A stretch of DNA of 64,000 nt, from the NCBI GenBank assembly GCA_902634405.1, contig CACPJY010000002.1, forward strand, positions 62,001 to 126,000, written 5' to 3'. The stretch comes from an uncultured Synechococcaceae cyanobacterium (GTDB taxonomy: Bacteria; Cyanobacteriota; Cyanobacteriia; PCC-6307; Cyanobiaceae). Both the position numbers and the translations under genes were made by a program. Of the stretch, positions 42,989 through 52,874 are shown in pieces (the first letter of the stretch is position 1; each line of letters begins with the position of its first letter). The notes below the pieces were generated by a model that saw only the letters and a list, made by a program, of their open reading frames with translations, ran no database searches and was not told where the DNA came from.

Positions 42989-44248
42989 TTGAAATTCCTA
43001 CTTCCACAAAAAAGCTTGCTGGTTGGACTAAGCACCCTTTTTTGGCTTACCAATTCATTACCTCTTAAAGCTAATACTGAATCTCCCAAAAACTCTTCTT
43101 TAAATTCAGTAAGGGTTATAGATTCAATAAAACCTTCCAAACCAAATGTAGACGAAACTACTGCACTTGATTTTATAAATATAGAAGAAGAAAGTAAGTG
43201 TATTAGCTATCTTGATTTTGACCAGAATAATTCCTGCAATGCATCAGTTAAAACTCATCAACCTAAAAATGACTTAGAGAGATTAATTCAAAAGACAGCT
43301 AATTATATAGGTCGCTTTGTTCCAATGCTTAATAATCAAGCAAAAGGTAGTGATTATAAAAAAGTCATTTTAAATGATAGTAAGCAAATGATCTTTGCTT
43401 CTGTTAATGATTTAACTAATACATATACAAATAAAAGAATCAAGAGAATCCCATTTCTTGCTTATACAAGTGTAGATATAAATGCAGGTTCGGATTCCGA
43501 AAACAGCTTTTCATTAAATAGTCTAATGAAACTTAAAGAATTAGAATTGGATGACGAAGGTGATTTGAAAACTCTTCTTTTTTCGCAAGCTAGAATAGCA
43601 GCCAGTACTAATAATGATGGGCTAACTACAAATTTTGGTCTTGGTTTAAGGGATAGGCCAGACAGTGTTTCTATGGTCGGTGTCAACGTATTTTTAGATC
43701 ATATTTATCCTAGTTACACTTCTCCCCACAAGAGATTAGGCGTTGGAGGAGAATATTTTTGGCAGGACTTTCAAGTTAGGAACAATTGGTACATTGCACT
43801 GACTCAAGAAAGGGAAGTAACAATTAAAGGAGCCGAATATGAAGAAAGAGTTGTCCCAGGATGGGATGTAGAACTAGGATATCGTCTTCCTCAGTATCCT
43901 CAATTAGGTATTTTTGTTAGAGGTTTCAATTGGGATTATCATAATACTCAAGATAATAGTGGTCTAGAAACTTCTATTAATTGGCAAGCAAATCCGAGGT
44001 TGAATTTAGAGGCTTGGGTCTCAAATGAGATAGCGCCTTACACAACAGTTACTAATAATAATCTTCCGAGTACAGACGAAACATTTTTTGGTCTTCGCAT
44101 GAAAATAACAGCAGATCCAATCAGTTTTACCAAAAAAGATAAAAAAAGGAACCTAATAAATCAAATGACTCAACCTGTACGCAGAAGGTATGACATACTT
44201 CTTGAAAGATCTTCGGGCAAATTTAGCAATCGAGCCTCAGGCTCTTGA
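42989..44248 (+). CDS. Inverse autotransporter beta-barrel protein (intimin/invasin type) without a passenger
   Basis: 419 residues. Signal peptide KSLLVGLSTLFWLTNSLPLKA. Residues 90-170 form a linker, and residues 190-385 follow the intimin/invasin beta-domain: LKTLLFSQARI, NFGLGLRDR, MVGVNVFLDHIY, RLGVGGEYFWQDF, VPGWDVELGYRLPQYPQLG. In the known family this barrel exports a C-terminal passenger of Ig-like domains, but here only about 40 residues follow the barrel. The start is TTG. The next gene, 56 bases on, encodes a secreted protein, so a separate partner is possible. Confidence 0.85.
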   Translation: MKFLLPQKSLLVGLSTLFWLTNSLPLKANTESPKNSSLNSVRVIDSIKPSKPNVDETTALDFINIEEESKCISYLDFDQNNSCNASVKTHQPKNDLERLIQKTANYIGRFVPMLNNQAKGSDYKKVILNDSKQMIFASVNDLTNTYTNKRIKRIPFLAYTSVDINAGSDSENSFSLNSLMKLKELELDDEGDLKTLLFSQARIAASTNNDGLTTNFGLGLRDRPDSVSMVGVNVFLDHIYPSYTSPHKRLGVGGEYFWQDFQVRNNWYIALTQEREVTIKGAEYEERVVPGWDVELGYRLPQYPQLGIFVRGFNWDYHNTQDNSGLETSINWQANPRLNLEAWVSNEIAPYTTVTNNNLPSTDETFFGLRMKITADPISFTKKDKKRNLINQMTQPVRRRYDILLERSSGKFSNRASGS

Positions 44249-44304
44249 TGCCTCTGTCTCCTAATAAGTTATAGGGTTTGAACACTAACAACTAATTTAT
44301 TCAA

Positions 44305-45099
44305 ATGAACCTCACTACAACTGCCAGAAAAACTTTATCTAGAATAACCGCTCTAGGAATAGGACTATCCAGTTTTCTGTTCTTTCAGCCCACAGTTAGT
44401 GCAAATGAATGCGAAGATAATCCTACAACTTTGTCAGATGATTGTTATGAAACGCCAGACCGGTATGAGATTATTATTTATGAATTGGGTCTTTGTACTT
44501 CTGACCCTTTAAGCGGAACCAATTTTGATGACACTAGTTGTACATCAACTTATTCAAATGATAATGGCCTGGTCTTAAACATTGCTCCAGGCTCTACCCA
44601 AGGATTAACTGGAGGTACTTCCTCCAAGCCAGGCGCAGGATCTTATGCGCACGCTTATATCAAAATGAAAAACACCTTTGGATTAAATGGAACATACAAG
44701 ATTAATGGAACTACATTTTATTCTGATTCAAGTGGTAATGCATCTAGCTCCGCTTCATCAGCGAGTGATTGGACAGAGACACTTAATGACTTTTCAGCAG
44801 GTGAGAATTGTGATGAAGAGGACTACACAGCATCAGAAACGTTTACTACTGGAGTAACTGGCACTATTAAGGCGAGGTTGGCAAATGACTCTTATACAAC
44901 AGTTACATCATGTCCAGCAGCAACAAGATTAGTAGGAAGCTTCGCACCTACTAATCCAATAATCATTACAGAAAACCAAAGAGGCCTTGAAGTTGACTTT
45001 ACTGTTACCAAAAGTGGTATGACAGTTATCCGTCAGAGTAATACAGTTGTTAATTCGTTTAGCAGTGGACCCTTTAGAGCAAGGTTCACTTCTTATTGA
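44305..45099 (+). CDS. Secreted protein of unknown fold, possible partner of the autotransporter barrel
   Basis: 264 residues. Signal peptide LGIGLSSFLFFQPTVSANEC. The mature protein is rich in Ser, Thr, Gly and Asn, with few Lys/Arg, and has eight Cys, among them NECEDNP, DDCYETP and LGLCTSDP. It has the look of a beta-rich surface or fibre protein. The block RYEIIIYELGLCTSD followed by SCTSTY resembles a recurring secreted domain in marine bacteria that I cannot name. It follows the barrel gene by 56 bases on the same strand and would be co-transcribed. Confidence 0.7.
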   Translation: MNLTTTARKTLSRITALGIGLSSFLFFQPTVSANECEDNPTTLSDDCYETPDRYEIIIYELGLCTSDPLSGTNFDDTSCTSTYSNDNGLVLNIAPGSTQGLTGGTSSKPGAGSYAHAYIKMKNTFGLNGTYKINGTTFYSDSSGNASSSASSASDWTETLNDFSAGENCDEEDYTASETFTTGVTGTIKARLANDSYTTVTSCPAATRLVGSFAPTNPIIITENQRGLEVDFTVTKSGMTVIRQSNTVVNSFSSGPFRARFTSY

Positions 45100-45131
45100 T
45101 TTTCTAGTAATTAAGCAACTTCTTAATCAAC

Positions 45132-47240
45132 TTAGTTTGCTCTAACTTTAGTTTTTGATTGAGAACTATGTTGTAAACCTATCTTTGGAGTAATTCTTTC
45201 CACATTTCTATACAGTCTTTGTAAGTTATTAGAATACACCATGCGTGCAATACCATCTGTATGGTTCTCGTATAAACCAACTGCATTTTTAATTATATTC
45301 CTTTGTCTATCATTATGGAAGAACTTATATCTTATAGGGGATTTTAATTTTTTAATTTCTCTTGGGTCTATATCAAAATTAATAGTATATAAATTTTCAA
45401 AATCATAATAAAAGTCTTCTTCAGTTTCGGTTTGAGAATTTACGACATCTCTTTTCTTAAGTAGAATAAATCTACCTAACTGTTCAAAATAATTCATTAC
45501 ACTTTGGGTATATATATTTTTTTCTTTTAAATATCGTTTTAGAACTGATAATAGCGTTAACAGTGTATCTTCCATTGCAAAATGCATGTCTAAATTGCAG
45601 TGCATTAATTCATTAAACCCTAATTCTCCAGACTCGTACTTCTCTACATTCTCTGATGAAGTCGAAACATCTACAGCCTCTTCGTATGTATCATATAAAT
45701 TATCTTTAATTGTATCTAGATACCTTTTAATTATTTCTTTAATCCTTGGCTTGAATAAATCATCGTTTTCGTAGAGATATACTATAAAGTCAAATTCAGA
45801 TATCCCCAGTTTTAGTAATGCTAAGAAGAATTCCTTAAATTGTTGTTGATTATGGTATGACTCAAGTAGCAAATGCATAACTCTACAAGAAAGCCAATCT
45901 TCGAATGACATGTCTTTACTTGAAACAATTATTTCATGTATTTCTGCGATTGATATCTTTTCTTCGTTGAATTTATAGACTCCAACTCCTCCGGCTGTAA
46001 TTCTATATTTACATACCAACCCAAATCTTTCTCTTGTTTCAGGAGAGGCCATTTCTGTTCCGAGCAACATCATGGCTTGAAAAGCTTTTATTTTTGTCAT
46101 TTTGCTATCTATTGCATATCTCAAACTCTCAAAATGTTTTTTCTTCGTATCTCCTGGAAGACCTAGAATTAATTCTGTAAAAGTCAGTGCTGAATCGTCA
46201 ATTGAATGCATATACTCAGAAATCTTTTTGTAGGCATCAGACCTTATATTTGATCTTTTAACATTTTTTAGAACCTGCTCGTCTGAAGTTTGGATTGCTG
46301 GTCCAGTTATCCAACTCCCTTTAAGAAGCTTTGCAACCTCTATAACTCTTTCAGCATTGTTTTTACCAGTTGTGGCAAATATTGTAGATGGAAAATTTAA
46401 ATCTTTTTGAACCCTTGATATTAATTCTGCGGTTTTGATATCCTTTGGATACATTCCAAAATTTAGATCTGTAATGTACATCTCATCAATGTTTTTAATT
46501 TTATTAGCTATGTAATAAAGTTCTTCTTCTACTCTGTTGATATCGTAGGCAGTTACTTTGTTTTTAGTGCTTAATCCATCAGCACAATAAGTACAACTAA
46601 AGGGGCACCCTCTTGTTGTCTCTAGCATTGGAGTTAGTGAATAATCAAAAAACCTATCTAAAACGCCTGATAAATATGGAGAGGGAATTGAGTTAATGTC
46701 TATTATTCTTTTTATATCTGCTTCAATAAGCTTAGGTATTTTTTCACCTCCATACTTAAGATAAGTACAATTAGGTATTATTTCTTCTGAATCCTTAAGT
46801 TTTTCAGAGTTGAAGCCGTAGTCTTGAAGCTTTTCCAGAAGAGAAGTAAATCCTACTTCGCCTTCATTCTCTATGTAGAAATCTATATTTTCTCTTTCCA
46901 TTAGAAAGCTTAATTTCTCATTACTTGAGGTAGGAAAATTGGGGCCTCCCATTATTATTATTAGGTCGGGATAAAGCTTTTTCGCCCAAAGACTAACGTT
47001 ATAGCCCAACTCCACATTCCACTGGTAGCTTGATAGTGCTAGGACTCTGGGCTTTTTGACTACTAATTGTTCTGTAAGATCTTCTGGAAATTTAAATAAA
47101 GTGAATTCAAATTCATTTCCCAGGTTTTGTTTAGCATATGCCGTTACATAAGCCGTTCCCAAAGGGAACGTTAGCGCCATTATTCCATTCTTGGTATGTG
47201 TTAAATCTGCTAAATATATTATCTCTTTATTACTTCTCAT
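45132..47240 (-). CDS. B12-binding-domain radical SAM protein
   Basis: 702 residues. The N-terminal 160 residues form the cobalamin-binding Rossmann part (VLALSSYQWNVELGYNVS, IIIMGGPNFPTS). The radical SAM core follows with TTRGCPFSCTYCAD near residue 213, where the CxxxCxxC cluster binds the 4Fe-4S. Later segments (FTELILGLPGDTKKKHFESL) continue the TIM barrel, and the last 250 residues are an unassigned helical region. Members of this superfamily methylate or rearrange unactivated carbons. No substrate gene or carrier lies nearby. It is convergent with the secreted protein gene. Confidence 0.85.
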   Translation of the reverse strand: MRSNKEIIYLADLTHTKNGIMALTFPLGTAYVTAYAKQNLGNEFEFTLFKFPEDLTEQLVVKKPRVLALSSYQWNVELGYNVSLWAKKLYPDLIIIMGGPNFPTSSNEKLSFLMERENIDFYIENEGEVGFTSLLEKLQDYGFNSEKLKDSEEIIPNCTYLKYGGEKIPKLIEADIKRIIDINSIPSPYLSGVLDRFFDYSLTPMLETTRGCPFSCTYCADGLSTKNKVTAYDINRVEEELYYIANKIKNIDEMYITDLNFGMYPKDIKTAELISRVQKDLNFPSTIFATTGKNNAERVIEVAKLLKGSWITGPAIQTSDEQVLKNVKRSNIRSDAYKKISEYMHSIDDSALTFTELILGLPGDTKKKHFESLRYAIDSKMTKIKAFQAMMLLGTEMASPETRERFGLVCKYRITAGGVGVYKFNEEKISIAEIHEIIVSSKDMSFEDWLSCRVMHLLLESYHNQQQFKEFFLALLKLGISEFDFIVYLYENDDLFKPRIKEIIKRYLDTIKDNLYDTYEEAVDVSTSSENVEKYESGELGFNELMHCNLDMHFAMEDTLLTLLSVLKRYLKEKNIYTQSVMNYFEQLGRFILLKKRDVVNSQTETEEDFYYDFENLYTINFDIDPREIKKLKSPIRYKFFHNDRQRNIIKNAVGLYENHTDGIARMVYSNNLQRLYRNVERITPKIGLQHSSQSKTKVRAN

Positions 47241-47456
47241 GATCTGTTGATTCCGCTAACCATCTCAATTACAGGTTATACTACTATAATTATCGGTTTC
47301 TGTCATTTCTACTGGGCTGCCATCGCTTAGGCTCCTCATAGATTTATTCTGCTTTTATATCCCTTGGTCTATTATGAGATCTATTTTTGTTATAAACTAA
47401 TTTGATTCATTAAAGAAATCAGAGCTTACGAGTAGTTACTATGATGTTACCCGATA

Positions 47457-48029
47457 ATGATAAAATCTAGTAATTCATTACGTCTGATGTACAAAAAAAT
47501 TGCGTTCCTAGTAATTTTAGCCTTAGCCGTAAACTTTTTAATCTCATCAAAAAGCAAAAAAGAAGATTCTAGTAAACTTAGAGATGATTCCACATCAACT
47601 ATTTTTAAATCTCAGTCTGAGGCGGAGCTTGCTTGTCAAAAGTGGGTGTCACAAGGTGGTTCTTGGGAATTAATGGTAGATGAAATTACTATAAATGATT
47701 CAATTCAAGATAAGGACCCGAAATTGCCAATAAATATTAATAAGTCTAGGAATGTTTCTGGAGCTAATCCTGATAACAATGAAGAGGACGGGAATCTAAC
47801 TTTTAGTTTGCCTTTACTTACTTATGGCAATACTCCCAATGCAGAATCTGACAGGGAGCGAGATCTGTTCAAAAGTTTTTCATGGGTTAAGTACCCTATT
47901 CGCAACTGTAGAAGGCATCTGATTGATAATCAATTGATTATTGGTGAAGAATACAGTGTAAAGCCAGGAACAAGAGTTCCAGCAAATAAGATGCCTTCTC
48001 TTAAAGTAACCAACACTTTTGTATTCTAA
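47457..48029 (+). CDS. Membrane-anchored hypothetical protein
   Basis: 190 residues. One hydrophobic segment near residues 13-28 (IAFLVILALAVNFLIS) anchors the N-terminus. The remainder is polar, with the stretch QSEAELACQKWVSQGGSWE and later RNCRRHLIDNQLIIGEEYSVKPG. The two Cys may pair. No family recognised. It is divergent from the radical SAM gene and precedes a glycosyltransferase by 75 bases, so co-transcription is possible. Confidence 0.6.
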   Translation: MIKSSNSLRLMYKKIAFLVILALAVNFLISSKSKKEDSSKLRDDSTSTIFKSQSEAELACQKWVSQGGSWELMVDEITINDSIQDKDPKLPININKSRNVSGANPDNNEEDGNLTFSLPLLTYGNTPNAESDRERDLFKSFSWVKYPIRNCRRHLIDNQLIIGEEYSVKPGTRVPANKMPSLKVTNTFVF

Positions 48030-48104
48030 TACTTTTTTTCTTTTACTTGCTTTTGAATCATTATTAGGTGATAATAGCTATAGCTATAGGCAGATAATTA
48101 AAAC

Positions 48105-49292
48105 TTGGTTAGCGACTCCCTACACCCCAGTTCGAAAATATCATTAGGAATTCCTCTTTTTAGAAATGATAGGAGAACTCTGCTTTCTATAGCCAGTGCT
48201 ATTTCCCAGAGTCAATTTGTTGAAAGAGTTATTATCTCTGATGATGGCAATAACGAGTCTATTGGAAAGCTCTTTTGCGGTTTGGACTCGAGAGTTCTTT
48301 ATAAAAAGAACTCTCCTTCATTAGGCATGTGGTCCAACTTTGTTCAATCTTATAAACTTTCATCTTCTCGTTATTTTGGATGGCTGGGAGATGATGACTT
48401 TATTTCGCCTTCTTTTGCCACTAATATCGCTAGGGCAATAGAAAATCACCCAGCTTGCGTAGCCTGGATGGGTTTGCCAAATTCTCATACAACCGAATGG
48501 GGCACCAAGACAGGTGGTTTAATGCTCCCGATCCAGTCCATAAATCCTTATTCAAGAGTGTTAGATATTTTTGCTCAAGGCAAATATGGAGCATTCTTTT
48601 ACTCTGTTTTTGATACACAAAAAGTCAGCATATACCCTTTAGAGCGTTTGCTTTCCTGGCCCTACTATCAATTTAGTTATGATTATATTTGGATGATAAA
48701 CTTGGCTATTCAAGGGAATATATTTCAAGACTCCTCTCTTTTATATTTTTATGATCAGACCAACTGGTCTGATCCCTCTATGAATAACCCTAGTAAGCCC
48801 AAGTTAGAAGATAGGCTCAGTGTCCCTTTAACTTATATAGCAGGAACTTTGCTATCTATTAGGTGTTATCTCAGCCGACCTACTATATTTATAGATGAGG
48901 CTAATTCTTATGTGTCTAAGCCTCGATTTTCTAGTTGGATTAGGATTATTACTATGATGGTAAGTAAATACTTAATTAGATCTCTAAATGATAATGAAAT
49001 CTCTTGTATCAATTCATCTAATATGACATTAAAGGAACTTTTGTTATTTTCAGCTCAGTTAGCAGATGAAGACCACTCTAATTCAACTAGAGCAGTAGAC
49101 TTTTGGAATGAAATTATTTCTGAGATTGACCAGGAGAAGCATTTAAGAATTATCTTATCGAAGCCATATAAAGACTTTAATTCACGGATTTGGATTAATT
49201 ATCCAGATGCTCAATTGAATTTAAAAAAAGTTCGGAACCTTTTTCAGACAGCCATTAAATCCAGATTTAGTTATGGTCTTTGGACAGAATAG
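48105..49292 (+). CDS. Family 2 glycosyltransferase
   Basis: 395 residues. The GT-A domain starts at SLGIPLFRNDRRTLLSIASA, with VIISDDGN near residue 42, a long loop, and the metal-binding FGWLGDDDFISP near residue 90. The second half (SFDYIWMINLAIQG-like region near residue 195 and a charged C-terminus) is unassigned. The start is a TTG at 48105. The enzyme probably transfers a sugar in surface glycan assembly; the donor is not visible. Confidence 0.75.
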   Translation: MVSDSLHPSSKISLGIPLFRNDRRTLLSIASAISQSQFVERVIISDDGNNESIGKLFCGLDSRVLYKKNSPSLGMWSNFVQSYKLSSSRYFGWLGDDDFISPSFATNIARAIENHPACVAWMGLPNSHTTEWGTKTGGLMLPIQSINPYSRVLDIFAQGKYGAFFYSVFDTQKVSIYPLERLLSWPYYQFSYDYIWMINLAIQGNIFQDSSLLYFYDQTNWSDPSMNNPSKPKLEDRLSVPLTYIAGTLLSIRCYLSRPTIFIDEANSYVSKPRFSSWIRIITMMVSKYLIRSLNDNEISCINSSNMTLKELLLFSAQLADEDHSNSTRAVDFWNEIISEIDQEKHLRIILSKPYKDFNSRIWINYPDAQLNLKKVRNLFQTAIKSRFSYGLWTE

Positions 49293-49583
49293 CTTAGACT
49301 CACACTAATAATCCATATACAATATCAACCATTTCATATAGAACGGATAATTCTATGCTTATCACTTTATAACTAACTTATCTTGCTATTTCACTAAAAT
49401 ACTTTCTATTTTTTGTTTCTTCAACTTGTTACTCTCAAGCTTAAGTTGTCTACGGTGATCTTTCGGCTGCCTGTTCGTCTGCTCTGCCAACCATAAGCAA
49501 CGGTTAACCATAATATAGGTAAATTGAGCAGATAGTACTACCCATCTATACTCAGTGCTCATCTAGTGTTGGTCTTTACTTCT

Positions 49584-49910
49584 ATGTCAGAGCTCAAGGC
49601 TCTTTATGTTCTCATAGCTCCCATTGGCCAACTTACAGGGAATGGCCAGTTAAGAGAAACAGTGAAAGAGCGTCGTAATAGAAAAGGCGTTGATGTCCCG
49701 TTCTGGTACCTGACTCCTGATCTGGTAGAAAAATACAATCTTTCCAGTAACGACTGTGAGGCGGTTGTTGCGGATCAAGAAACTGCAATCAATTGGCTCA
49801 AACTTAGATTTGGAGGCAAAAGCCTTACAGCTGAACTTGATTTAGATCTTCTAAGAAGGGAGGCAATGGATCTACCCCCCGGAGAAACACCTAGAGATAT
49901 AAGTGATTAA
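49584..49910 (+). CDS. Conserved cyanobacterial protein of unknown function
   Basis: 108 residues from the ATG at 49584 (MSELKALYVLIAPIGQL); the track begins six codons earlier at GTG. The protein is soluble, with VKERRNRKGVDVPFWYLTP and a Leu-rich end. I recognise no named domain. It sits just upstream of the ferredoxin gene on the same strand, separated by about 80 bases. Confidence 0.65.
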   Translation: MSELKALYVLIAPIGQLTGNGQLRETVKERRNRKGVDVPFWYLTPDLVEKYNLSSNDCEAVVADQETAINWLKLRFGGKSLTAELDLDLLRREAMDLPPGETPRDISD

Positions 49911-49992
49911 AAGCCTTACTACCTAAATAAGAGTAACTTGCTTTAAGCAAAAATTCTTATTATCTCTCCTATTAACTTTTCCGGGGAGACAG

Positions 49993-50385
49993 ATGATCCT
50001 ATTTCACAATTACAAACCCATGCATAATCTCCACAGGGTCACCATTCACTATCGTCAATTAGGCACAACTATTTCCCATGACGTACCAGAAGGTGAGGAT
50101 ATACTTCGCTTCTTTGAAGCAAAGGGAGACGCACTTCCTTTCTCTTGCAGGAACGGTTGTTGTACAACCTGTGCTGTTCGAATCATTTCAGGTCAATTAG
50201 ATCAAACTGCAGGTATAGGACTATCTCAGGAAATGAAGGAACGAGGATATGGTTTGTTATGCGTAGCAAAAGCCATTGGGCCATTGGAGGCTGAAACTCA
50301 AAGTGAAGATGAAGTTTATGAACTTCAGTTTGGAGAGTATTTAGGCCAAGTTAAAGCAAAGGCAGGAACACCTTTTGAAATATAA
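49993..50385 (+). CDS. [2Fe-2S] ferredoxin
   Basis: 130 residues. Three of the cluster ligands are in PFSCRNGCCTTCAVRI near residue 46 and the fourth is in LLCVAKAIG, giving the plant-type C-x4-C-x2-C-xn-C pattern. The start chosen has GGGGAG five to six bases upstream; an ATG at 50020 would also fit the family. Longer than PetF (about 97 residues) because of N- and C-terminal extensions, so it is one of the additional plant-type ferredoxins rather than the main photosynthetic one. Confidence 0.88.
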   Translation: MILFHNYKPMHNLHRVTIHYRQLGTTISHDVPEGEDILRFFEAKGDALPFSCRNGCCTTCAVRIISGQLDQTAGIGLSQEMKERGYGLLCVAKAIGPLEAETQSEDEVYELQFGEYLGQVKAKAGTPFEI

Positions 50386-50425
50386 ACTTTTTTTATTAGC
50401 CAATCAAGCTTCTACTTTTTAAATA

Positions 50426-51481
50426 TTATTGATAGCTAACTGCATTAGTTTTTTCCATTGGTAGAGCAAACTGTCTAAGAATTAATGCAATGAATTTGCT
50501 TAATTCTAGAGGTTTGGATAGACCAGAACTATCTCTCCATTTTCTGAATGCTTCCAATATCTTCATACGCATTTCAAGAAATCTACCATCTTCAAATTTG
50601 TATACCCATGGGAATGAGTTGCGAGTTGTGTTATTGGTTTGTATTATTACTTCCTCATCAAAAAGTACAGGATCTATTCCTAAGAGCGTATAAAAATCTC
50701 CCCTTTCACATACAGTTAATGTGTGAGTTAAGAATACACTCCACAGGAAGAATCTACTTAGTAATTTTCCTCTAAACCCTTTGGTCATTCCAGGCCAGCA
50801 ACGCATCATCATATTTATGCAGTCGCCATGACGATTCTCGTCTTGGCACCAAGGCTCGAAAAAGTCAAATAAAGGAGCACAAACCTTTTCTGGGTGGGCT
50901 TTAAGGTGTCTGTTAATAAGAATGTATCTCCAATAACCAATTTTTTCTGAAAGGTAGAGGGAATAGAGCACCCAACTCAGAGGGAAAAAAGTAGCAGCTC
51001 TTTTTTTGCCAATATTGGGGAGATCAACGTTGATTCCTTCTGATTTCAATGCTCTTCCAAGGAATCCGGCATGTCTAGCTTCATCTCGAGCTAAGAATTG
51101 AAAAAACTGCCCTAATTCGGCTCTACCAGCTTTCTTAAATCGATTTGAAATTTCTTTAAAAAGCAAAAAACCTGAAAATTCTGAAACTACAGAACGAACT
51201 AAATAGCTTTCGTAAATACTTTTATCTGAGGGGGAGAGCTCATTTAGCCTTTCCAGACTGGCTTTTCTGTCAAAGTGTTTGAGGTTATAGTCAGCTTCCA
51301 TTTCTTTAAACATCGCTTCAAACTCTTGCCTTGCTATCTCCAGATCGGTTTTAGCAGCCTTCTCGAATTCTGTTGTATAAAAACGAGGAGTCAAGAGGTT
51401 TTCATCTAGATGAGGTGGAAGTTCATTCCTACCTAAAGGTGCCCCACTATTAGCAGTGGCCTTAGAAGCAGTAGATGTCAT
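50426..51481 (-). CDS. acsF: Magnesium-protoporphyrin IX monomethyl ester (oxidative) cyclase
   Basis: The aerobic di-iron cyclase that forms ring E of chlorophyll. The 351-residue length is right, and the iron ligands are visible in EFEAMFKEMEADYN near residue 50, DEARHAGFLGR near residue 132 and CQDENRHGDCINMMM near residue 212. Acts at the membrane, with further soluble partners encoded elsewhere. It is convergent with the ferredoxin gene and begins at ATG after a 555-base upstream region. Confidence 0.95.
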   Translation of the reverse strand: MTSTASKATANSGAPLGRNELPPHLDENLLTPRFYTTEFEKAAKTDLEIARQEFEAMFKEMEADYNLKHFDRKASLERLNELSPSDKSIYESYLVRSVVSEFSGFLLFKEISNRFKKAGRAELGQFFQFLARDEARHAGFLGRALKSEGINVDLPNIGKKRAATFFPLSWVLYSLYLSEKIGYWRYILINRHLKAHPEKVCAPLFDFFEPWCQDENRHGDCINMMMRCWPGMTKGFRGKLLSRFFLWSVFLTHTLTVCERGDFYTLLGIDPVLFDEEVIIQTNNTTRNSFPWVYKFEDGRFLEMRMKILEAFRKWRDSSGLSKPLELSKFIALILRQFALPMEKTNAVSYQ

Positions 51482-52036
51482 TGACGATCTCTAATCGTTT
51501 AACGATTCTATGCCTTAGGGATAGGTAAAGGCCTATTTTGATTAGTTATGTATATAGAACGAGAGGTTTTTATACGGAATTTCCCCGAAATAAACGCCTT
51601 AAGCTCCCTTGAATGAGTACTAATACTTACCTTGGTGCCGAAAGTCTAGGGATGCTTTAGGAGTGTAGTTTTCATTATTTGGTAGGTTTAATTTAGTGAT
51701 TTGACTGGTATTTCTTACATGTTCAGTAAATTAAATAAAAAGAATTTATGCAGAGATTTAAAATGCAATATTAATTAAATGCTATTAGATTAAGCATAAT
51801 GTTCTGAAAAGAGATTTTTATAATATGCATATAAAACTAGGAATGTATTTTGATGAATTGAATTTAGCTTTGGAAAGCTTTCTATAATCGAATTTTGTAT
51901 GAAATTTAGCAAGAGATTTTTTGCAATAGCTCTAGATTTATTTTCGGTTTCCTTTAATCTTTTTATAAGGTAAAATGATGTTTTATAATTTATTCAAAAT
52001 CAAACACTCTAAGTTTCTTTATCTATAGGTCATTTA
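51482..52036. other. Intergenic region between acsF and the DUF218 gene
   Basis: A 555-base AT-rich divergent spacer. It must hold the promoter of acsF at the left and of the DUF218 gene at the right. The segment 51590-51670 is richer in GC than the rest (CTTACCTTGGTGCCGAAAGTC), which would suit a small transcript, but no conserved structure is recognisable to me. I see no other gene. Confidence 0.5.
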
Positions 52037-52804
52037 GTGGTTACATATTTTCTGAGCAAGTTTCTACCTCTTTTCGTCCTCCCCTTAGGGATTGGGCTTT
52101 GTTTTCTAGTCTCTAGATTCTTCTGGAGGTGGAAGGGCTCTACGGCTGCTGCAATTGCTTTCCTCTACCCTTTCAGCTTGGGTTTTGTTGCTGATGGTCT
52201 AACAAGTTTTGTAGAAAGGCCTTGGAGGAGAACATCTGAGACATCAGCACCTATTGCAGATGCGATAGTTGTTTTGAGCGGTGGAGGGATATTTAACAGG
52301 GGAAGGGATGAAGTCATCGAATGGTCAGATCCTGATAGGTTTTTTGCTGGAGTGAAACTCTTTAAAGCAGGAAAGGCACCAAAACTTTTGTTTACAGGAG
52401 AAACCTTGAGAAATAAGACGGTCACTTCAGGCCAGCTTTATATGAAAGAGGCAATCAATTTTGGTATACCTATGAGAGCTATGTCTACGACTTCTAATGT
52501 ACGGAATACTTCAGATGAAGCTAAAAAAATAAGAGAAATTCTTATACAATCTAGTAATAAAAAAAATCCAAGTATACTTCTTGTGACTAGCGCCTTTCAT
52601 ATGAGTAGGGCAAAGTTAATTTTTGAACGGCAAGGTCTACATGTAAAACCATTTGCAGTTGATTTTAATAGCACTTCTCAAGCGATTTTCAGAGGTATAT
52701 ATTTTCAAAATCCAGGAGATTGGTTACCTACATCAGGGGGCCTTCATAGAAGCTCCTTGGCTTTGAGAGAGATACTTGGGAGGATTATATATAGAGTATG
52801 GTAG
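52037..52804 (+). CDS. DUF218/YdcF-family membrane protein (SanA-like)
   Basis: 255 residues. Two hydrophobic helices at the N-terminus (residues 6-24 and 34-58) precede the DUF218 domain, which starts at ADAIVVLSGGGIFNRGRDEV near residue 76 and ends near LVTSAFHMSRAKLIFERQGL. In known proteins of this fold the function is unclear, with links to envelope integrity. The start is GTG. No partner genes adjacent. Confidence 0.85.
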   Translation: MVTYFLSKFLPLFVLPLGIGLCFLVSRFFWRWKGSTAAAIAFLYPFSLGFVADGLTSFVERPWRRTSETSAPIADAIVVLSGGGIFNRGRDEVIEWSDPDRFFAGVKLFKAGKAPKLLFTGETLRNKTVTSGQLYMKEAINFGIPMRAMSTTSNVRNTSDEAKKIREILIQSSNKKNPSILLVTSAFHMSRAKLIFERQGLHVKPFAVDFNSTSQAIFRGIYFQNPGDWLPTSGGLHRSSLALREILGRIIYRVW

Positions 52805-52874
52805 AACAATAGTTTATATATCTAAGATGGTTAGAAGATCTTTTATTTGGGAATAAAGATTACTTTAAATTCAA

